From positions 62,001-126,000 of the forward strand of contig NZ_VLKU01000009.1 of NCBI RefSeq assembly GCF_007830335.1: 64,000 bases of DNA, in the 5' to 3' direction. The translations under genes and the position numbers were made by a program. This document shows positions 25,916 through 35,774 of the stretch, piece by piece. Source of the stretch: Paracoccus sulfuroxidans (lineage in GTDB: Bacteria > Pseudomonadota > Alphaproteobacteria > Rhodobacterales > Rhodobacteraceae). Under the pieces are notes generated by a model that was not told where the DNA came from, searched no databases, and saw only the letters and a list, made by a program, of their open reading frames with translations. Within the stretch, counting starts at the first letter, position 1; every line of letters starts with the position of its first letter.

Positions 25916-26374
25916 CTAACCCTCCAGCGTCTTGGCGGCGGCGTGGATCGCCTGCCGGATGCGGACATAAGTAGCGCAGCGGCAGATATTCCCAGCCATC
26001 GCGTTGTTGATGTCATCGTCGGTCGGGCTTGGCACCTGCTGCAACAGCGCGGTCGCCGACATGATCTGCCCGGACTGGCACCAGCCGCATTGCGGCACGT
26101 CGATCTCATTCCATGCGGCCTGAACGGCGGTGATCTCGGGGCCTTCCATGCCTTCGATGGTGGTGACCTCGCTGCCCTCGACCGCGCTGATCGGGGTCAC
26201 GCAAGAGCGTCGGGGAACGCCGTCCAGCATCACGGTGCAGGCGCCGCATTGCGCGACGCCGCAACCGAACTTGGTGCCGGTCAGGCGCAATTCGTCGCGC
26301 AGGACCCAAAGCAGTGGTGTGTCGGGATCGATATCAAGGTCGTAATCGCGACCGTTTACCTGAAATTTTGTCAT
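25916..26374 (-). CDS. iorA: Isoquinoline 1-oxidoreductase-like small subunit, two [2Fe-2S]
   Basis: This 152-residue protein has a plant-type [2Fe-2S] motif ([14 protein letters not shown] with a further Cys in RRSCVTPI). A C-terminal second cluster is carried by [10 protein letters not shown] and [15 protein letters not shown]. It is standard for the small subunit of the IorAB type. It has no leader of its own and is presumably co-exported with IorB. The start at 26374 has GAGG six bases upstream. It leads the operon iorA-iorB-cytochrome-xdhC-mocA. Confidence 0.9.
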   Translation of the reverse strand: MTKFQVNGRDYDLDIDPDTPLLWVLRDELRLTGTKFGCGVAQCGACTVMLDGVPRRSCVTPISAVEGSEVTTIEGMEGPEITAVQAAWNEIDVPQCGWCQSGQIMSATALLQQVPSPTDDDINNAMAGNICRCATYVRIRQAIHAAAKTLEG

Positions 26375-26643
26375 ACCTGGCCTCGTAAGCTGGGGGACGG
26401 TATCCATGGTGCCCGAAGGACCGGCGGCGTCAGTCGAACCATTCGGTCAGCCACGAAGTGACCCCAAATCTGCGCCAAAACATTTGGCTTGGCAACGTGC
26501 GGAAGGGCAGGAAAATCGCCACCGCCGGGCCCGTTGCAAGATTTTGCGCATATCGCTTTGACATGCCTGCCGATTTTTTGCCCGGGTGGATGTGGCCGCT
26601 CAGGACGGGTATCGGTGCGGAGAACCCATCGCAGCCGCCACGC

Positions 26644-27039
26644 TCAGCCGAGGTAATCGGCCTCGCTGACATGCTCCATCCAGTCGACCACCTTGCCGTC
26701 CTGAACCTCCTGCAGGGCGATATGAGACATGGCGGTTTCGGGGGCCGCGCCATGCCAGTGCTTTTCTCCGGGCGCAAACCAGATGACATCGCCGGGGCGG
26801 ATCTCTTCGACCGGGCCACCCAGCTTCTGCACCCGCCCGACGCCTGCGGTCACGATCAGCGTCTGGCCCAGCGGATGGGTGTGCCATGCGGTGCGCGCGC
26901 CCGGCTCGAAGGTGACCAGCGCGCCCTGCACACGCTCGGGCGTGGCGGGGTTGAAAAGCGCATCGATGCGCACACGACCCGTGAACCAGTCGGCAGGCCC
27001 CGGGCGCGAGGGGGTATGTCCGGCGCGAAAAATCTCCAT
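26644..27039 (-). CDS. Cupin-domain protein (mandelonitrile lyase / quercetinase-like)
   Basis: This 131-residue single-domain cupin has metal-ligand motif 1 in [17 protein letters not shown] (H-x-H) and motif 2 in [19 protein letters not shown]. The segment [15 protein letters not shown] near the N-terminus is typical of the (R)-mandelonitrile lyase / carboxymuconolactone-associated cupin group. It probably binds Mn or Fe. It is monocistronic and its natural role is unknown. The 268-bp gap between it and iorA contains no gene that I can support. Confidence 0.82.
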   Translation of the reverse strand: MEIFRAGHTPSRPGPADWFTGRVRIDALFNPATPERVQGALVTFEPGARTAWHTHPLGQTLIVTAGVGRVQKLGGPVEEIRPGDVIWFAPGEKHWHGAAPETAMSHIALQEVQDGKVVDWMEHVSEADYLG

Positions 27040-27097
27040 CCTCAGTCTCCGTGATGCGGCCTCTGGCCTATCGCAACGCCCCCAGGGGCCGCAAAGT

Positions 27098-27367
27098 TCA
27101 CGCCCCCGGCTGGCCCTGCGCCGTCAGCGCCAGCCGCCGCCGCAACTGACGGTCGCGCTTCAGATGCCATTCGCGGCTCATCGCCTCATTCCGGCTGGGC
27201 CATTGCTCGGCGTAAAGCATCACCCAGACGCGCCCGCGGGTCGAGCGCGCGCCGATGGAGCTGCCATTGTGCTCGGCCAGACGGCGATCCAGATCCAGCG
27301 TCCAGCCGACATAGGTCAGATAGCGCGTGGGCGTCGGGCAGCCCAGAACGTAAACATATGCGGTCAT
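27098..27367 (-). CDS. GIY-YIG nuclease superfamily protein (UPF0213-like)
   Basis: This 89-residue protein consists of one GIY-YIG domain. The YVYVLGC motif, the [16 protein letters not shown] segment (with the conserved Arg) and the later Glu in [13 protein letters not shown] are visible. It matches the small UPF0213 / YhbQ-like proteins. The ATG at 27367 is preferred over 27370. DNA-repair-related function is family-level knowledge only. Confidence 0.82.
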   Translation of the reverse strand: MTAYVYVLGCPTPTRYLTYVGWTLDLDRRLAEHNGSSIGARSTRGRVWVMLYAEQWPSRNEAMSREWHLKRDRQLRRRLALTAQGQPGA

Positions 27368-27540
27368 CATCGTCCCGAGGCTGGCGAGTGGCCCTGCCTC
27401 TCTAGCGCGCGCGGGAACCCTGCAGCAAGGCGGGGTTGAGCAACCTCCCGCACAGCCATCGAAATTCCGCTTTCCATCCCCCCGCGCCTCGGGTTTGGTG
27501 CGGCCAGCCCTGTACCTTGAAGATTGCAAAGGCCTTTCGC

Positions 27541-28674
27541 ATGACCGGACGCCCCCCTGTTTCCTATCGCCGCCGCAAGGCGCGGCTTGCCACGACCGCA
27601 ATGGCCCTGCTGGCACTCGGGACCGGCCTTGCGCGGGCCGAGGACGCGCCCGCGATCCCGCCCATTCCCGCCATCGTCGTCCCCGACTTCATGGGGATCG
27701 AGCCTGCGCAGCAAAACTTCGAGGATGCGCTTGGCGACCAGCTGGCCGGGATCGAGGGCCTCCGTGTCGCCCCGGCGCGCTGCGACGCCGCAGGTGCGCT
27801 GCTGCCCAGCCTTGGCATGGTGCTGCAGGACGACGCGGGCATCACCGCCAATCTGGGCGACAAGGGGCAATATCTGATCGACGCCGATGGCACCGGCGTC
27901 GTGAACCTCGGGACCGCGCGTTTCATCGTCGAGGATGACGGCTCGGGCGTCATCAACCGCGAAGGCGATGTCGAAGAGCAGATCACCGTCGAGGCCGATG
28001 GCTCGGGCACCTATAACAGCCCCGATCAGCAGATCACGCTGGATGGTCAGGGCGGCGGCACCTGGAACTCGGATGCGCGCGGCCAGATCACGATCGAGGC
28101 GGATGGCAGCGGCACCTGGAACGGCCCGCTGGGCCAGATCATCAACGAAGGCGACGGCTCGGGCAGCTGGAACGGCAGCCGGAGCATCATCAACGACGGC
28201 AATGGGCGCGGCACGGTCGACGGGCAGGAAGTGGATATGGAGCCGCTTCCCCCCGTCCCGCCTGCCGGAAAGTTTCCGCTGCTGACGAAGTTCCGCATTC
28301 CGCCCGCACCCTGCGGCTATGTCATCACGCTGGACGACAGCATCCTGTTCGATTTCGACCAATCCGACCTGCGCGCGGATGCCACCGCGACCGTCGACGC
28401 CTTGGCCGAAGCCTTCACCAAGGTCAGCCCCGCGCGGCTGGAGATTCGCGGCCATACCGACAGCAAGGGCAGCGACGACTATAATCAGGACCTGTCCGAG
28501 CGCCGCGCCCGGACCGTCGCCTCTGCGCTGAGCGAGCGTGAGGTGACCAGCGACATGGCGGCCCAAGGTTTCGGCGAAAGCCAGCCCGTCGCCGCGAATG
28601 AGATCGACGGCACCGACAACCCCGCCGGACGGCAGCTGAACCGGCGGGTCGAGATCTTTGTGCCGAACAGATAA
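27541..28674 (+). CDS. OmpA-family outer-membrane/periplasmic protein with internal Gly-Asp repeats
   Basis: This 377-residue exported protein has a leader ending near LARAED. It contains a repeat region from about residue 100 to 230 and a C-terminal OmpA-like peptidoglycan-binding domain (ILFDFDQSDLRADATATVDAL, RLEIRGHTDSKGSDDYNQDLSERRA broken at the usual NxxLSxxRA, GFGESQPVA, NRRVEIFV). The repeat region has about seven copies of a unit ending D-G-x-G-x-W/V-N at 17-21 residue spacing, which suggests a beta-solenoid. The start at 27541 removes 35 unlikely upstream residues. It probably tethers the envelope to peptidoglycan. Confidence 0.82.
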   Translation: MTGRPPVSYRRRKARLATTAMALLALGTGLARAEDAPAIPPIPAIVVPDFMGIEPAQQNFEDALGDQLAGIEGLRVAPARCDAAGALLPSLGMVLQDDAGITANLGDKGQYLIDADGTGVVNLGTARFIVEDDGSGVINREGDVEEQITVEADGSGTYNSPDQQITLDGQGGGTWNSDARGQITIEADGSGTWNGPLGQIINEGDGSGSWNGSRSIINDGNGRGTVDGQEVDMEPLPPVPPAGKFPLLTKFRIPPAPCGYVITLDDSILFDFDQSDLRADATATVDALAEAFTKVSPARLEIRGHTDSKGSDDYNQDLSERRARTVASALSEREVTSDMAAQGFGESQPVAANEIDGTDNPAGRQLNRRVEIFVPNR

Positions 28675-28766
28675 ACGCCGCCAACCGAGGGCACGGGCGG
28701 CTGACGATTTCTGATGCCGCCCGCGCCCATGGCGATATGATCGGCCTTGGCAAAACGGGAAGACCC

Positions 28767-29609
28767 ATGGCGCGCCTCTCGGATATTCTGCTGACCGCCA
28801 TCGCTCCGGCGATCTGGGGCAGCACCTATATCATCACGACCGAGCTGCTGCCGCCCGGCCATCCGATCACCGTCGCGATGATCCGGACGCTGCCGGCGGG
28901 GCTGATCCTGCTGGCGCTGTTGCGGGCGGTGCCTTCGGGCATCTGGGTCATGCGCTCGTTCATTCTGGGGGCGCTGAATTTCACGATTTTCCAGACGCTG
29001 CTGTTCGTCTCGGCCTATCGGCTGCCCGGAGGGATCGCCGCCACGATGGGCGCGGTCCAACCGCTGATCGTGATTTTCGTCGCCGCGATGATTCTGAAGC
29101 GCCCCGTCCGCACAGGCGCGATTCTGGCGGCGCTGGCCGGGCTAATCGGCGTGGGGCTGCTGGTTCTGCAAAGCCACGCGCGGCTGGATGTGCTGGGGAT
29201 TCTGGCCGCCCTTGGCGGGGCGCTGTCCATGGCCTTCGGGACGGTGCTGACGCGGAAATGGAGCCCGGCAATCTCTCCGCTGGTGCTGACCTCTTGGCAG
29301 TTGACAGCAGGCGGGCTGCTTCTGCTGCCGATCGCGCTGATCTTCGAGCCGCCGCTGCCGCATCTGACGCCCGCCAATCTGGGCGGCTTTGCCTATCTGA
29401 TCCTGCTGACCGCGCTGACCTATGTGCTGTGGTTTCGCGGCGTCGCACGGCTTGAGCCCTCGGCCGTGTCGACGCTGTCCTTCCTCAGCCCCTTTGTCGC
29501 GATCCTGCTGGGCTGGGCGATTCTTGGTCAGGCGCTGAGCGGATTGCAGATCGCGGGCGCGGTCATTGTCGTCCTCAGCATCGTGGCCAGCCAGCGGGTC
29601 GCGCGCTAA
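28767..29609 (+). CDS. EamA/DMT-superfamily transporter
   Basis: This 280-residue inner-membrane protein has ten hydrophobic segments and the two-EamA-domain repeat (AIWGSTYIIT near the start and the second repeat beginning around LGGALSMAFGTVLTRKW). Family members export amino acids, metabolites or drugs. The start at 28767 is supported by GGGAAGA upstream. It overlaps the end of the oppositely oriented hybrid kinase by 4 bp. Its substrate is unknown. Confidence 0.85.
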   Translation: MARLSDILLTAIAPAIWGSTYIITTELLPPGHPITVAMIRTLPAGLILLALLRAVPSGIWVMRSFILGALNFTIFQTLLFVSAYRLPGGIAATMGAVQPLIVIFVAAMILKRPVRTGAILAALAGLIGVGLLVLQSHARLDVLGILAALGGALSMAFGTVLTRKWSPAISPLVLTSWQLTAGGLLLLPIALIFEPPLPHLTPANLGGFAYLILLTALTYVLWFRGVARLEPSAVSTLSFLSPFVAILLGWAILGQALSGLQIAGAVIVVLSIVASQRVAR

Positions 29610-31837
29610 CCGCTTGTCGCGATGAAGGCGGCCAGAGTGCGCGGCGCCACGGGCTTCATCAGGATCTGGATTTCGGCCTCGGCCGCGCGCTCCTGCACCT
29701 CTTCCGAGCGGTCGGCGGTGACCAGCCGCGCGGGCAGATCGCGGCCAAAGCGGGCACGCAGCGCGCCAAGGCAGGCGATGCCGTCCATGCCCTCGCCCAG
29801 CTGATAGTCGACAAGGCACAGATCGGGCTCCAGCCCGGTTTCGGCGATCAGGTCCAGCGCCGCCTCTCCGCTGGGGACGTCCAGAACCGTCAGCCCCCAT
29901 TTCTCCAGCAGTTCGACCATGGCATGGGCCAGATCGGCGTCGTTTTCGACAAGAAGAACCGTGCGCGACATCTCATCCTCGCCGCGACCAAGCTGCGCGG
30001 CAGTGGTGGGGACGACCGCCGGACGCTCGGCCCTGCCAGCCTTCAGGCCGACGGCGAAGGTCGAGCCTTTCCCAAGCGCCGAGTGCAGCGTGATCTGATG
30101 GCCCAGCAGCAGCGAGGCGCGTTCGACAATCGCCAGCCCCAGACCCAGCCCCTCGCTGGCGGAGCTGCGCGCGCCGCCGCGATGGAATTCGCGGAAGATC
30201 TGGCTTTGCTCTGCCTCGGCAATGCCGGGGCCGGAATCCCGGACCTCGACCAGCCAGTCGGGGCCGCGACGGCGCACCCCAACGAAGACCCGCCCGCTGG
30301 CGGTATAGCGGATCGCGTTGGAGATCAGGTTCTGCAGGATGCGGCGCAGATAGATCTGGTCCGACATGACGATGCCGGTCGCCGGGCGGATGATCAGGCG
30401 CAGCCCCTTCAGCTCGGCCAGCGGGGTGAACTCCTCGCGCAGCTGGTCAAACAGTGGGCCAAGGGCAATCGGCTCGATGCTGACGGCGGCATTGCCGGAT
30501 TCCAGACGCGAGATGTCCAGAAGCGCGCCCAGCAGCGTCTCGACCGAATCGAGTGAGCGTTGGACCTTGTCGATGGTCTTCTGCGCCCGCTCTCCCATCG
30601 CCTCATCCTGAAGCGAGGCCAGGTACAACGTCGCCGCCGACAGCGGCTGCAACAGATCGTGGCTGGCCGCCGCGACAAAGCGCGCGCGCGAGGAATTGGC
30701 CCGCTCGGCCTGCGAGAGTGCATCCTCCAGCTTCAGCGTGCGCTCGGCCACGCGGGCCTCCAGCGTTTCATTGGCGCGCGAAAGCTCCAGCAGCGCGTGA
30801 CGCTCGGCCGTGACATCGTCGACGGACATGACAAAGCCACCGCCCGGGGTTTCCTGCGCGATGATGTCATAGATCTGGCGGCTGCCCTTGCGTTGAAGCT
30901 CGGTCCGGAAGCTGTCCTTGCGCCGGACCGAACGCACCCAGGAGGCCAGCCGGTGATGCGAATGGCCATGCGGAAAGTCGAATTGCGCGGTCAGCAGGTC
31001 GAAAAGCTGGTCGAACTGCATGCCCTGCCGCAGCCGCGTGCGGGGCAGCGTCAGGAATTCGGCCAGACGCTCATTCCAGCCCAGAAGGTAAAGGCGCGCA
31101 TCGAAGATGCAGACGCCCAGCTTCAGATGCTCGAGCGTAGAATGCAGGATCTGCGCCTGATCGTCCAGCAGGCGCCCGCGTTCCTGCCGCTCCTTCCGGA
31201 TCAGGTCGGTGACCTCGGTCTGCAGGATAGCGGTACCGCCGTCGCGGGTCCGATGTTCGGAGACCTGCACCCAGCGATCCGGGCCCATGGGCTGGGTCAG
31301 GATGAAGTGATGTTCGTCATGGCGGCGCTGGCGCATGCCGATCCATTCGGCGCGGCTCATGCCGTCGAGCATCTTCAGATGCTGCGAGCCCGCCACCAGT
31401 TGCAGGTAATCCGTGAAGCTGAGCCCCGGCACCAGTCTATCGACGATGTCGGGCAGCAGCGCGTTGAAGCGCGAATTGCACATGATCAGGACGTCGTTCG
31501 CGTCGAACAGCGCGAAGCCTTCCTGAATCGTCTCGACCGCCGCCGCAAGGTTCTGCCGGGCCGTCCCGGTTTCGCGATTGGCCGCCGCAAGCTGCGCGTT
31601 CGAGATGTTCAGAAGGTCCAGCGCCCGCTCAAGATCGCGGGTCCGCGTGCGCACCTGATCTTCCAGCATGGCGGCGTGGTGGAACTGCGCATAGCCCGCC
31701 GCGTCCGGCTCGGCCGCCGCCTCGGAATGCCGGATCAGCGAGCTGGCGATCCGCAAAAGCTTTTCGTTCTGCCGCTCAAGGCTGTCGTCGGGGCGAAAGA
31801 TCTGCGCCAGTTCCTCTGGCAGGGAAGGCGCGCTCAT
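29606..31837 (-). CDS. PAS-domain hybrid sensor histidine kinase/response regulator (ErcS'/NahK-like)
   Basis: This 743-residue soluble hybrid kinase has no transmembrane segment. From the N-terminus it shows a coiled coil (about 55-95), two PAS_7-type domains (about 98-340), a second coiled coil, and HisKA with the phospho-acceptor His393 in AAASHDLLQPLSA. The ATPase domain follows (NLISNAIRYT, DSGPGIAEAEQSQIF, GLGLGLAIV), then a receiver domain with Asp677 (CLVDYQLG). Its stop is next to the EamA gene. It overlaps the FIST gene by 4 bp, and with the downstream regulator resembles the Pseudomonas ErcS'-FIST-ErbR set that controls quinoprotein alcohol oxidation. A role in controlling the adjacent xox genes is inference. 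Confidence 0.87.
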   Translation of the reverse strand: MSAPSLPEELAQIFRPDDSLERQNEKLLRIASSLIRHSEAAAEPDAAGYAQFHHAAMLEDQVRTRTRDLERALDLLNISNAQLAAANRETGTARQNLAAAVETIQEGFALFDANDVLIMCNSRFNALLPDIVDRLVPGLSFTDYLQLVAGSQHLKMLDGMSRAEWIGMRQRRHDEHHFILTQPMGPDRWVQVSEHRTRDGGTAILQTEVTDLIRKERQERGRLLDDQAQILHSTLEHLKLGVCIFDARLYLLGWNERLAEFLTLPRTRLRQGMQFDQLFDLLTAQFDFPHGHSHHRLASWVRSVRRKDSFRTELQRKGSRQIYDIIAQETPGGGFVMSVDDVTAERHALLELSRANETLEARVAERTLKLEDALSQAERANSSRARFVAAASHDLLQPLSAATLYLASLQDEAMGERAQKTIDKVQRSLDSVETLLGALLDISRLESGNAAVSIEPIALGPLFDQLREEFTPLAELKGLRLIIRPATGIVMSDQIYLRRILQNLISNAIRYTASGRVFVGVRRRGPDWLVEVRDSGPGIAEAEQSQIFREFHRGGARSSASEGLGLGLAIVERASLLLGHQITLHSALGKGSTFAVGLKAGRAERPAVVPTTAAQLGRGEDEMSRTVLLVENDADLAHAMVELLEKWGLTVLDVPSGEAALDLIAETGLEPDLCLVDYQLGEGMDGIACLGALRARFGRDLPARLVTADRSEEVQERAAEAEIQILMKPVAPRTLAAFIATSG

Positions 31838-33006
31838 GCCGGATCATCCGCGCTGAAGAAGGCGACGCCGGTCAGCGTCTGGTTGACATGCAGGCCGCCG
31901 AACTGTTCGCCATAGGTGGAAAAGCCGATGACCCGATTGGCCGAAAGCACGCGCGAAACCTCGCCCAGTTTCTGGCGTCCCTCGGCGTCGATGCGGCGGA
32001 AGATGCAGTCGAAGCCCAGAATCATCTCGGGCTTGCGGGTGCCGAACATGCCGGCCAGCGTGCGGGTCAGATGCTCGGTCATATCCTCGGGCTCAGCGAT
32101 GGTCAGGACCATGCCCTCGGCAATCGCGCCATAGAAGGCCAGCCCGTGATCCGCCGTGGCGCGGCGAATGGCGCGGACGTGGTAGCGCCCGCCCGCGCGC
32201 ACCATCACCGGCTGCGTCGCGAAGATGAAGGGCGACAGCGCCTCGGGCGGGATGTTCAGAAGCCGCGCATATTCCAGCGCCGCAGGTTCATCATTGATGC
32301 GGGTCACGACGCGGTTGATCGGGTCGGCGCCGGTCACGATCATCCGCGCCGAGGAGGGCCGCGTCGCATCCAGTGAGAAATGCCGGAACGCCCCCTTGGA
32401 GCGCATGAGGCACAGCACCGCGCCGCTGTCCAGCCTACGGCCATTGGCCAGCACCCGCGCGTCGCGGAAGAACCCCGCATCCCCGGCCGAGCCGCCGATC
32501 ATCGGCACCTGCCCCAGCCCCGCAGCCAGCGCCGCGATCAGCGCCTCTTCCCGGCCCGAGATCCCGTCGACCAGCATGATCGCCAGCTCATGCGGGAAGG
32601 CCTCGGCGCGGCGACCCAGCGCCTGCCGCGCGGCCAAAAGCTGCGAGACAAGGTCGCGCGTCTCCAGCCGGTCCAGATGCTCGATCATCAAGAGTTCGAC
32701 CGCGAAACCGGCGGCGGGAAAGCCCATGGCGACGATCTGGCCGGTCTGATAGCCGGTTTCGGTGATTTCTCCGGCGGTGGTGCAGCCGATGATCTGGGCA
32801 CCGGGAAAGCTGGCCGCGCTGGTTTTCAAGAGCGGGTCCAGCTGCGCCTCGATCGAGACGAACAGGATCACCAGCGCAAAGGGACCGGGCCCCAGACCAC
32901 GCGCCAGACCCGCAGCCGGATCCGGGTGATCGGCGGCGACCGAGGCGCTGCGCGGGGTCATATCCGCGCCGGCACCTTCAGCAATTTCAAGGCGATCTGG
33001 GGTCAT
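31834..33006 (-). CDS. FIST sensory domain protein
   Basis: This 390-residue protein comprises the FIST N-terminal and C-terminal domains. Recognisable parts are GAQIIGCTTAGEITETGYQTGQIVAMGF, MLVDGISGREEALIAALAAGL, VPMIGGSAGDAGFF and, near the end, VIGFSTYGEQFGGLHVNQTLTGVAFF. FIST domains are thought to bind small ligands, perhaps amino acids, and hand signals to kinases. It overlaps the hybrid kinase start by 4 bp and lies 37 bp after the response regulator, so the three form one operon. No membrane segment is visible. Confidence 0.88.
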   Translation of the reverse strand: MTPDRLEIAEGAGADMTPRSASVAADHPDPAAGLARGLGPGPFALVILFVSIEAQLDPLLKTSAASFPGAQIIGCTTAGEITETGYQTGQIVAMGFPAAGFAVELLMIEHLDRLETRDLVSQLLAARQALGRRAEAFPHELAIMLVDGISGREEALIAALAAGLGQVPMIGGSAGDAGFFRDARVLANGRRLDSGAVLCLMRSKGAFRHFSLDATRPSSARMIVTGADPINRVVTRINDEPAALEYARLLNIPPEALSPFIFATQPVMVRAGGRYHVRAIRRATADHGLAFYGAIAEGMVLTIAEPEDMTEHLTRTLAGMFGTRKPEMILGFDCIFRRIDAEGRQKLGEVSRVLSANRVIGFSTYGEQFGGLHVNQTLTGVAFFSADDPA

Positions 33007-33043
33007 GTCCTCGCTCGCTTACCGAGAGGACGTTAGAAGCTCG

Positions 33044-33745
33044 CTAATGGCCCGACAAGGGGCCAGTCGTCTGCGCTTCGCGGGCCATCAGCACCGCCTG
33101 TGTGCGCGAGGTCACACCCAGCTTGCGCATGATCGCGGTGACATGCGCCTTCACCGTGGTCTCGGCGATGTCCATGTCATGGGCGATCTGCTTGTTCATC
33201 TTGCCTTCGCAGACCTGTTCCAGGATCTTCGCCTGCTGCCGCGTGAGCTGCGACATGCGGCGGATCGCATCATCCTGCGGCGAGGGCTGGCCGCGCTCGG
33301 TCAGGGTGGCAAGGTTCGCCTCGGGCACGAAAATCTCGCCCATGGCGATGGTCTCGAAGGCCTGGCGGAAAAGGTCGCGCTTGGAATGCTTGGGCAGGAA
33401 GCCCGCCGCCCCCGCCACCAGCGCCGAGCGGATGATCCGCGGCTCGGCCGCCGAGGTCACGACGACGACCGGCACATCGGGCGCGGTCTGTCGCAGCGCC
33501 ATCAGCCCTTCCAGCCCGTCGACATCCGGCAGGTTCAGGTCCAGCAGGATGATGTCGGGGCGGTCGCCCTGCTCGATCATCTTGATGGCCGCATCCAGCT
33601 TTTCGGCATGTTCGACGACCTGAACTCCGGCCACGGTTTGCAGGGTCATCGCCAGCGCGTCGCCGAACAGCGGATGATCCTCGATGATCAGGGCCGTCCG
33701 AAAGCCGGATCTGGGCCGGTTCATGGCGCTGTCTTCATCCTGCAT
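33044..33745 (-). CDS. LuxR/NarL-type response regulator (ErbR/AgmR-like)
   Basis: This 233-residue regulator has a receiver domain with phospho-acceptor Asp69 (IILLDLNLPDVDG) and acidic pocket EDHP. A C-terminal LuxR helix-turn-helix follows (LTRQQAKILEQVCEGKMNKQIAHDM, TTVKAHVTAIMRKLGV). The start is placed at 33745, and 33724 is an alternative. It is the first gene of the regulator-FIST-kinase operon, and xoxF lies 118 bp upstream on the same strand. The dyad elements found upstream of xoxF and of xoxG/cycB are plausible binding sites for it, but that is untested. Confidence 0.87.
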   Translation of the reverse strand: MQDEDSAMNRPRSGFRTALIIEDHPLFGDALAMTLQTVAGVQVVEHAEKLDAAIKMIEQGDRPDIILLDLNLPDVDGLEGLMALRQTAPDVPVVVVTSAAEPRIIRSALVAGAAGFLPKHSKRDLFRQAFETIAMGEIFVPEANLATLTERGQPSPQDDAIRRMSQLTRQQAKILEQVCEGKMNKQIAHDMDIAETTVKAHVTAIMRKLGVTSRTQAVLMAREAQTTGPLSGH

Positions 33746-33863
33746 CTGGGCTTTGCCTCTGGCTTGGAGTTGTCGAATCTGGCGTTCAGTTGAAATTTTG
33801 CGTCGAGATGCCCGCCAAGGCAACTCGGCCGGAGGTCGCCCCCGGCCGAGGTCAGTTTCAGGA

Positions 33864-35621
33864 TCAGTTCGCGGCTGCGGGCAGCTTGAACGTCCAGACG
33901 GTGCCACCCTGGTTCAGGTAGTTCACCTTCTTGGCAACCTCGCCGCCCCACAGCGGGACCGCACCACCCCAGCCCGAGATGACCGAGACGAACTGCTCGC
34001 CATCCTGTTCCCAGGTGATCGGCTGGCCGACGACGCCCGAGCCGGTCTGGAAGGACCAGAGCTTTTCGCCGGTTTCGTCGTCGAAGGCGATGAACTCACC
34101 CTCGGGGTTGCCGGTGAAGACCAGACCGCCGGCGGTGGTCATCACGCCACCCCACAGCGGGGCGTCGTTCTTGTATTCCCACTTCACTTCGCCGGTGTTC
34201 GGGTCGATGGCCTTCAGGCTGCCGATGTGGTCTTCGAAGATCGGCTTGATGGTGAAGCCCGCGCCCAGATAGGCCGCGCCCTTCTTGTAGCTGATCGGCT
34301 CGTTCCAGATGTCCATGCCCCATTCGTTCGAGGGGACGTAGAAGAGGCCGGTCTTCTGGCTATGCGCCATCGGCATCCAGTTCTTGCCGCCCAGGAAGGA
34401 CGGAACCGCAAAGACCTGCTGGCCCTTGCCGCCTTCGGCGGAGGTGTCCGGCGCGCCGGGACGGTTGTCCTCGTTATAGATCGGGCGGCCGTTTTCATCG
34501 ATGCCGCTGGCCCAGGTGATGTTCTTCACGAAGGGATAGGCTGCGATGAATTTTCCGTCGTCACGGTTGAGGACATAGAAGAAGCCGTTGCGGTCGGCGG
34601 TCGCGTAGCGCTTGTTGCCGTCCTTGTCGACGAAGCCCACGACCTCGTTCACACCGTCGAAGTCCCAGCCTTCGCGCGGCGTGGTCTGGAAGTGCCACTT
34701 GATCTCGCCGTTTGCGGGGTCGATGCCAAGGCGCGAGGCGGCGTAGAGGTTGTCACCCTTGTTGCCCTCGACCGGCGTGCCGGCGTTGCGCAGGTGCGAG
34801 TTCCAGGGCGAGGGGTTGCCCGCGCCGAAGACCAGCGTCTTGGTGTCGGCGTCATAAGCGCCGCCCAGCCAGGTCGCGCCACCGCCGGTTTTCCACATGT
34901 CGCCCGGCCAGGTTGCGTTCAGCTCGCCGGTCATGGTGGTTTCTTCGCCGTTCATCGTGCCCATGTGGCCTTCGATGACGGGACGGGTCCAGACGGTCTC
35001 GCCGGTCTCGGCGTCCAGCGCGCGAACCTCGCCGACGATGCCGAATTCACCACCCGAGTTGCCGGTGATGACAAGGCCGTTCACGACCAGCGGGGCAGCC
35101 GTGATCGAGTAGCCTTCCTTGTAGTCGGCGATCTTCTTGTTCCATTTCACGTCGCCGGTCTTCAGGTCCAGCGCAACGATGCGCGCGTCCAGCGTGCCGA
35201 AATAGATGTTGTCGCCATAGATCGCGCCGCCCCGGTTGATGACGTCGCAGCAGGGCAGGATGCCTTCCGGCAGGCGGGCGTCATACTGCCAGATTTCCTT
35301 GCCGGTCTTCAGGTCGATCGCATAGATGCGCGAATAGGACCCGGTGACATACATCACGCCGTCATGGACCAGCGGCTGGCTTTCCTGACCGCGCTGCTTT
35401 TCCCCGCCCAGCGAGAAGGCCCAGGCCGGAACCAGGTTCTTGACGTTGTCCTTGTTCAGCGTGGTCAGCGGGCTGAAGCGCTGCAAGTCACGGCCCATGC
35501 CGTTGGTCAGCACGTCATTCGTGGTCTGCTGATCGTTCAGCAGATCCTCCTCGGTCACGGCGGCCTGCGCCGTTCCGATGCAGGTCAGGGCCATTACAGT
35601 GGCCAAGACGAAGCGGTTCAT
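33864..35621 (-). CDS. xoxF: Lanthanide-dependent PQQ methanol dehydrogenase XoxF
   Basis: This 585-residue quinoprotein alcohol dehydrogenase oxidises methanol in the periplasm and passes electrons to cytochrome c. A signal peptide ends at TAQA. It has the vicinal disulfide Cys124-Cys125 ([13 protein letters not shown]) that contacts PQQ, and the catalytic motif GWDFDGVNE with Asp320 and, two residues on, Asp322. The extra Asp is the signature of the lanthanide-binding XoxF type, whereas calcium-type MxaF has Ala there. The start at 35621 has AAGGAGGAG upstream. Its electron acceptor (xoxG/cycB) and xoxJ are nearby but transcribed the other way. It shares an upstream element with them. Confidence 0.95.
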   Translation of the reverse strand: MNRFVLATVMALTCIGTAQAAVTEEDLLNDQQTTNDVLTNGMGRDLQRFSPLTTLNKDNVKNLVPAWAFSLGGEKQRGQESQPLVHDGVMYVTGSYSRIYAIDLKTGKEIWQYDARLPEGILPCCDVINRGGAIYGDNIYFGTLDARIVALDLKTGDVKWNKKIADYKEGYSITAAPLVVNGLVITGNSGGEFGIVGEVRALDAETGETVWTRPVIEGHMGTMNGEETTMTGELNATWPGDMWKTGGGATWLGGAYDADTKTLVFGAGNPSPWNSHLRNAGTPVEGNKGDNLYAASRLGIDPANGEIKWHFQTTPREGWDFDGVNEVVGFVDKDGNKRYATADRNGFFYVLNRDDGKFIAAYPFVKNITWASGIDENGRPIYNEDNRPGAPDTSAEGGKGQQVFAVPSFLGGKNWMPMAHSQKTGLFYVPSNEWGMDIWNEPISYKKGAAYLGAGFTIKPIFEDHIGSLKAIDPNTGEVKWEYKNDAPLWGGVMTTAGGLVFTGNPEGEFIAFDDETGEKLWSFQTGSGVVGQPITWEQDGEQFVSVISGWGGAVPLWGGEVAKKVNYLNQGGTVWTFKLPAAAN

Positions 35622-35706
35622 GACTGTCTCCTCCTTCGGGGTCCTGCCGCGATCTGTCCATCTTCGCAGTCGGGCGTCGCTCCTAGTATGGAAAGCCTGA
35701 CGGGTC

Positions 35707-35744
35707 GGGATATTGTCCATTGGTCGAAGCAGGGCATTTTCCCC
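35707..35744 (-). promoter_or_regulatory. Operator-like element upstream of xoxF (shared with xoxG/cycB)
   Basis: Read toward xoxF, the sequence contains AATGCCC-TGCTTCGACCAAT-GGACAAT. This is nearly the same as the element at 38641-38677 and in the same direction relative to its gene. It lies about 86-124 bp before the xoxF start codon. Its outer arms form an imperfect inverted repeat, perfect in the other copy. The position suits an activator site. Confidence 0.6.
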
Positions 35745-35774
35745 GGGTCAATCCGGGCACTTACCCGCGCACCC

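Noticed and set aside
27840..28230. Possible CRISPR or tandem DNA repeat
   Set aside because: The repeats are protein-level (Gly-Asp units in the OmpA-family gene) with variable DNA and no spacers.
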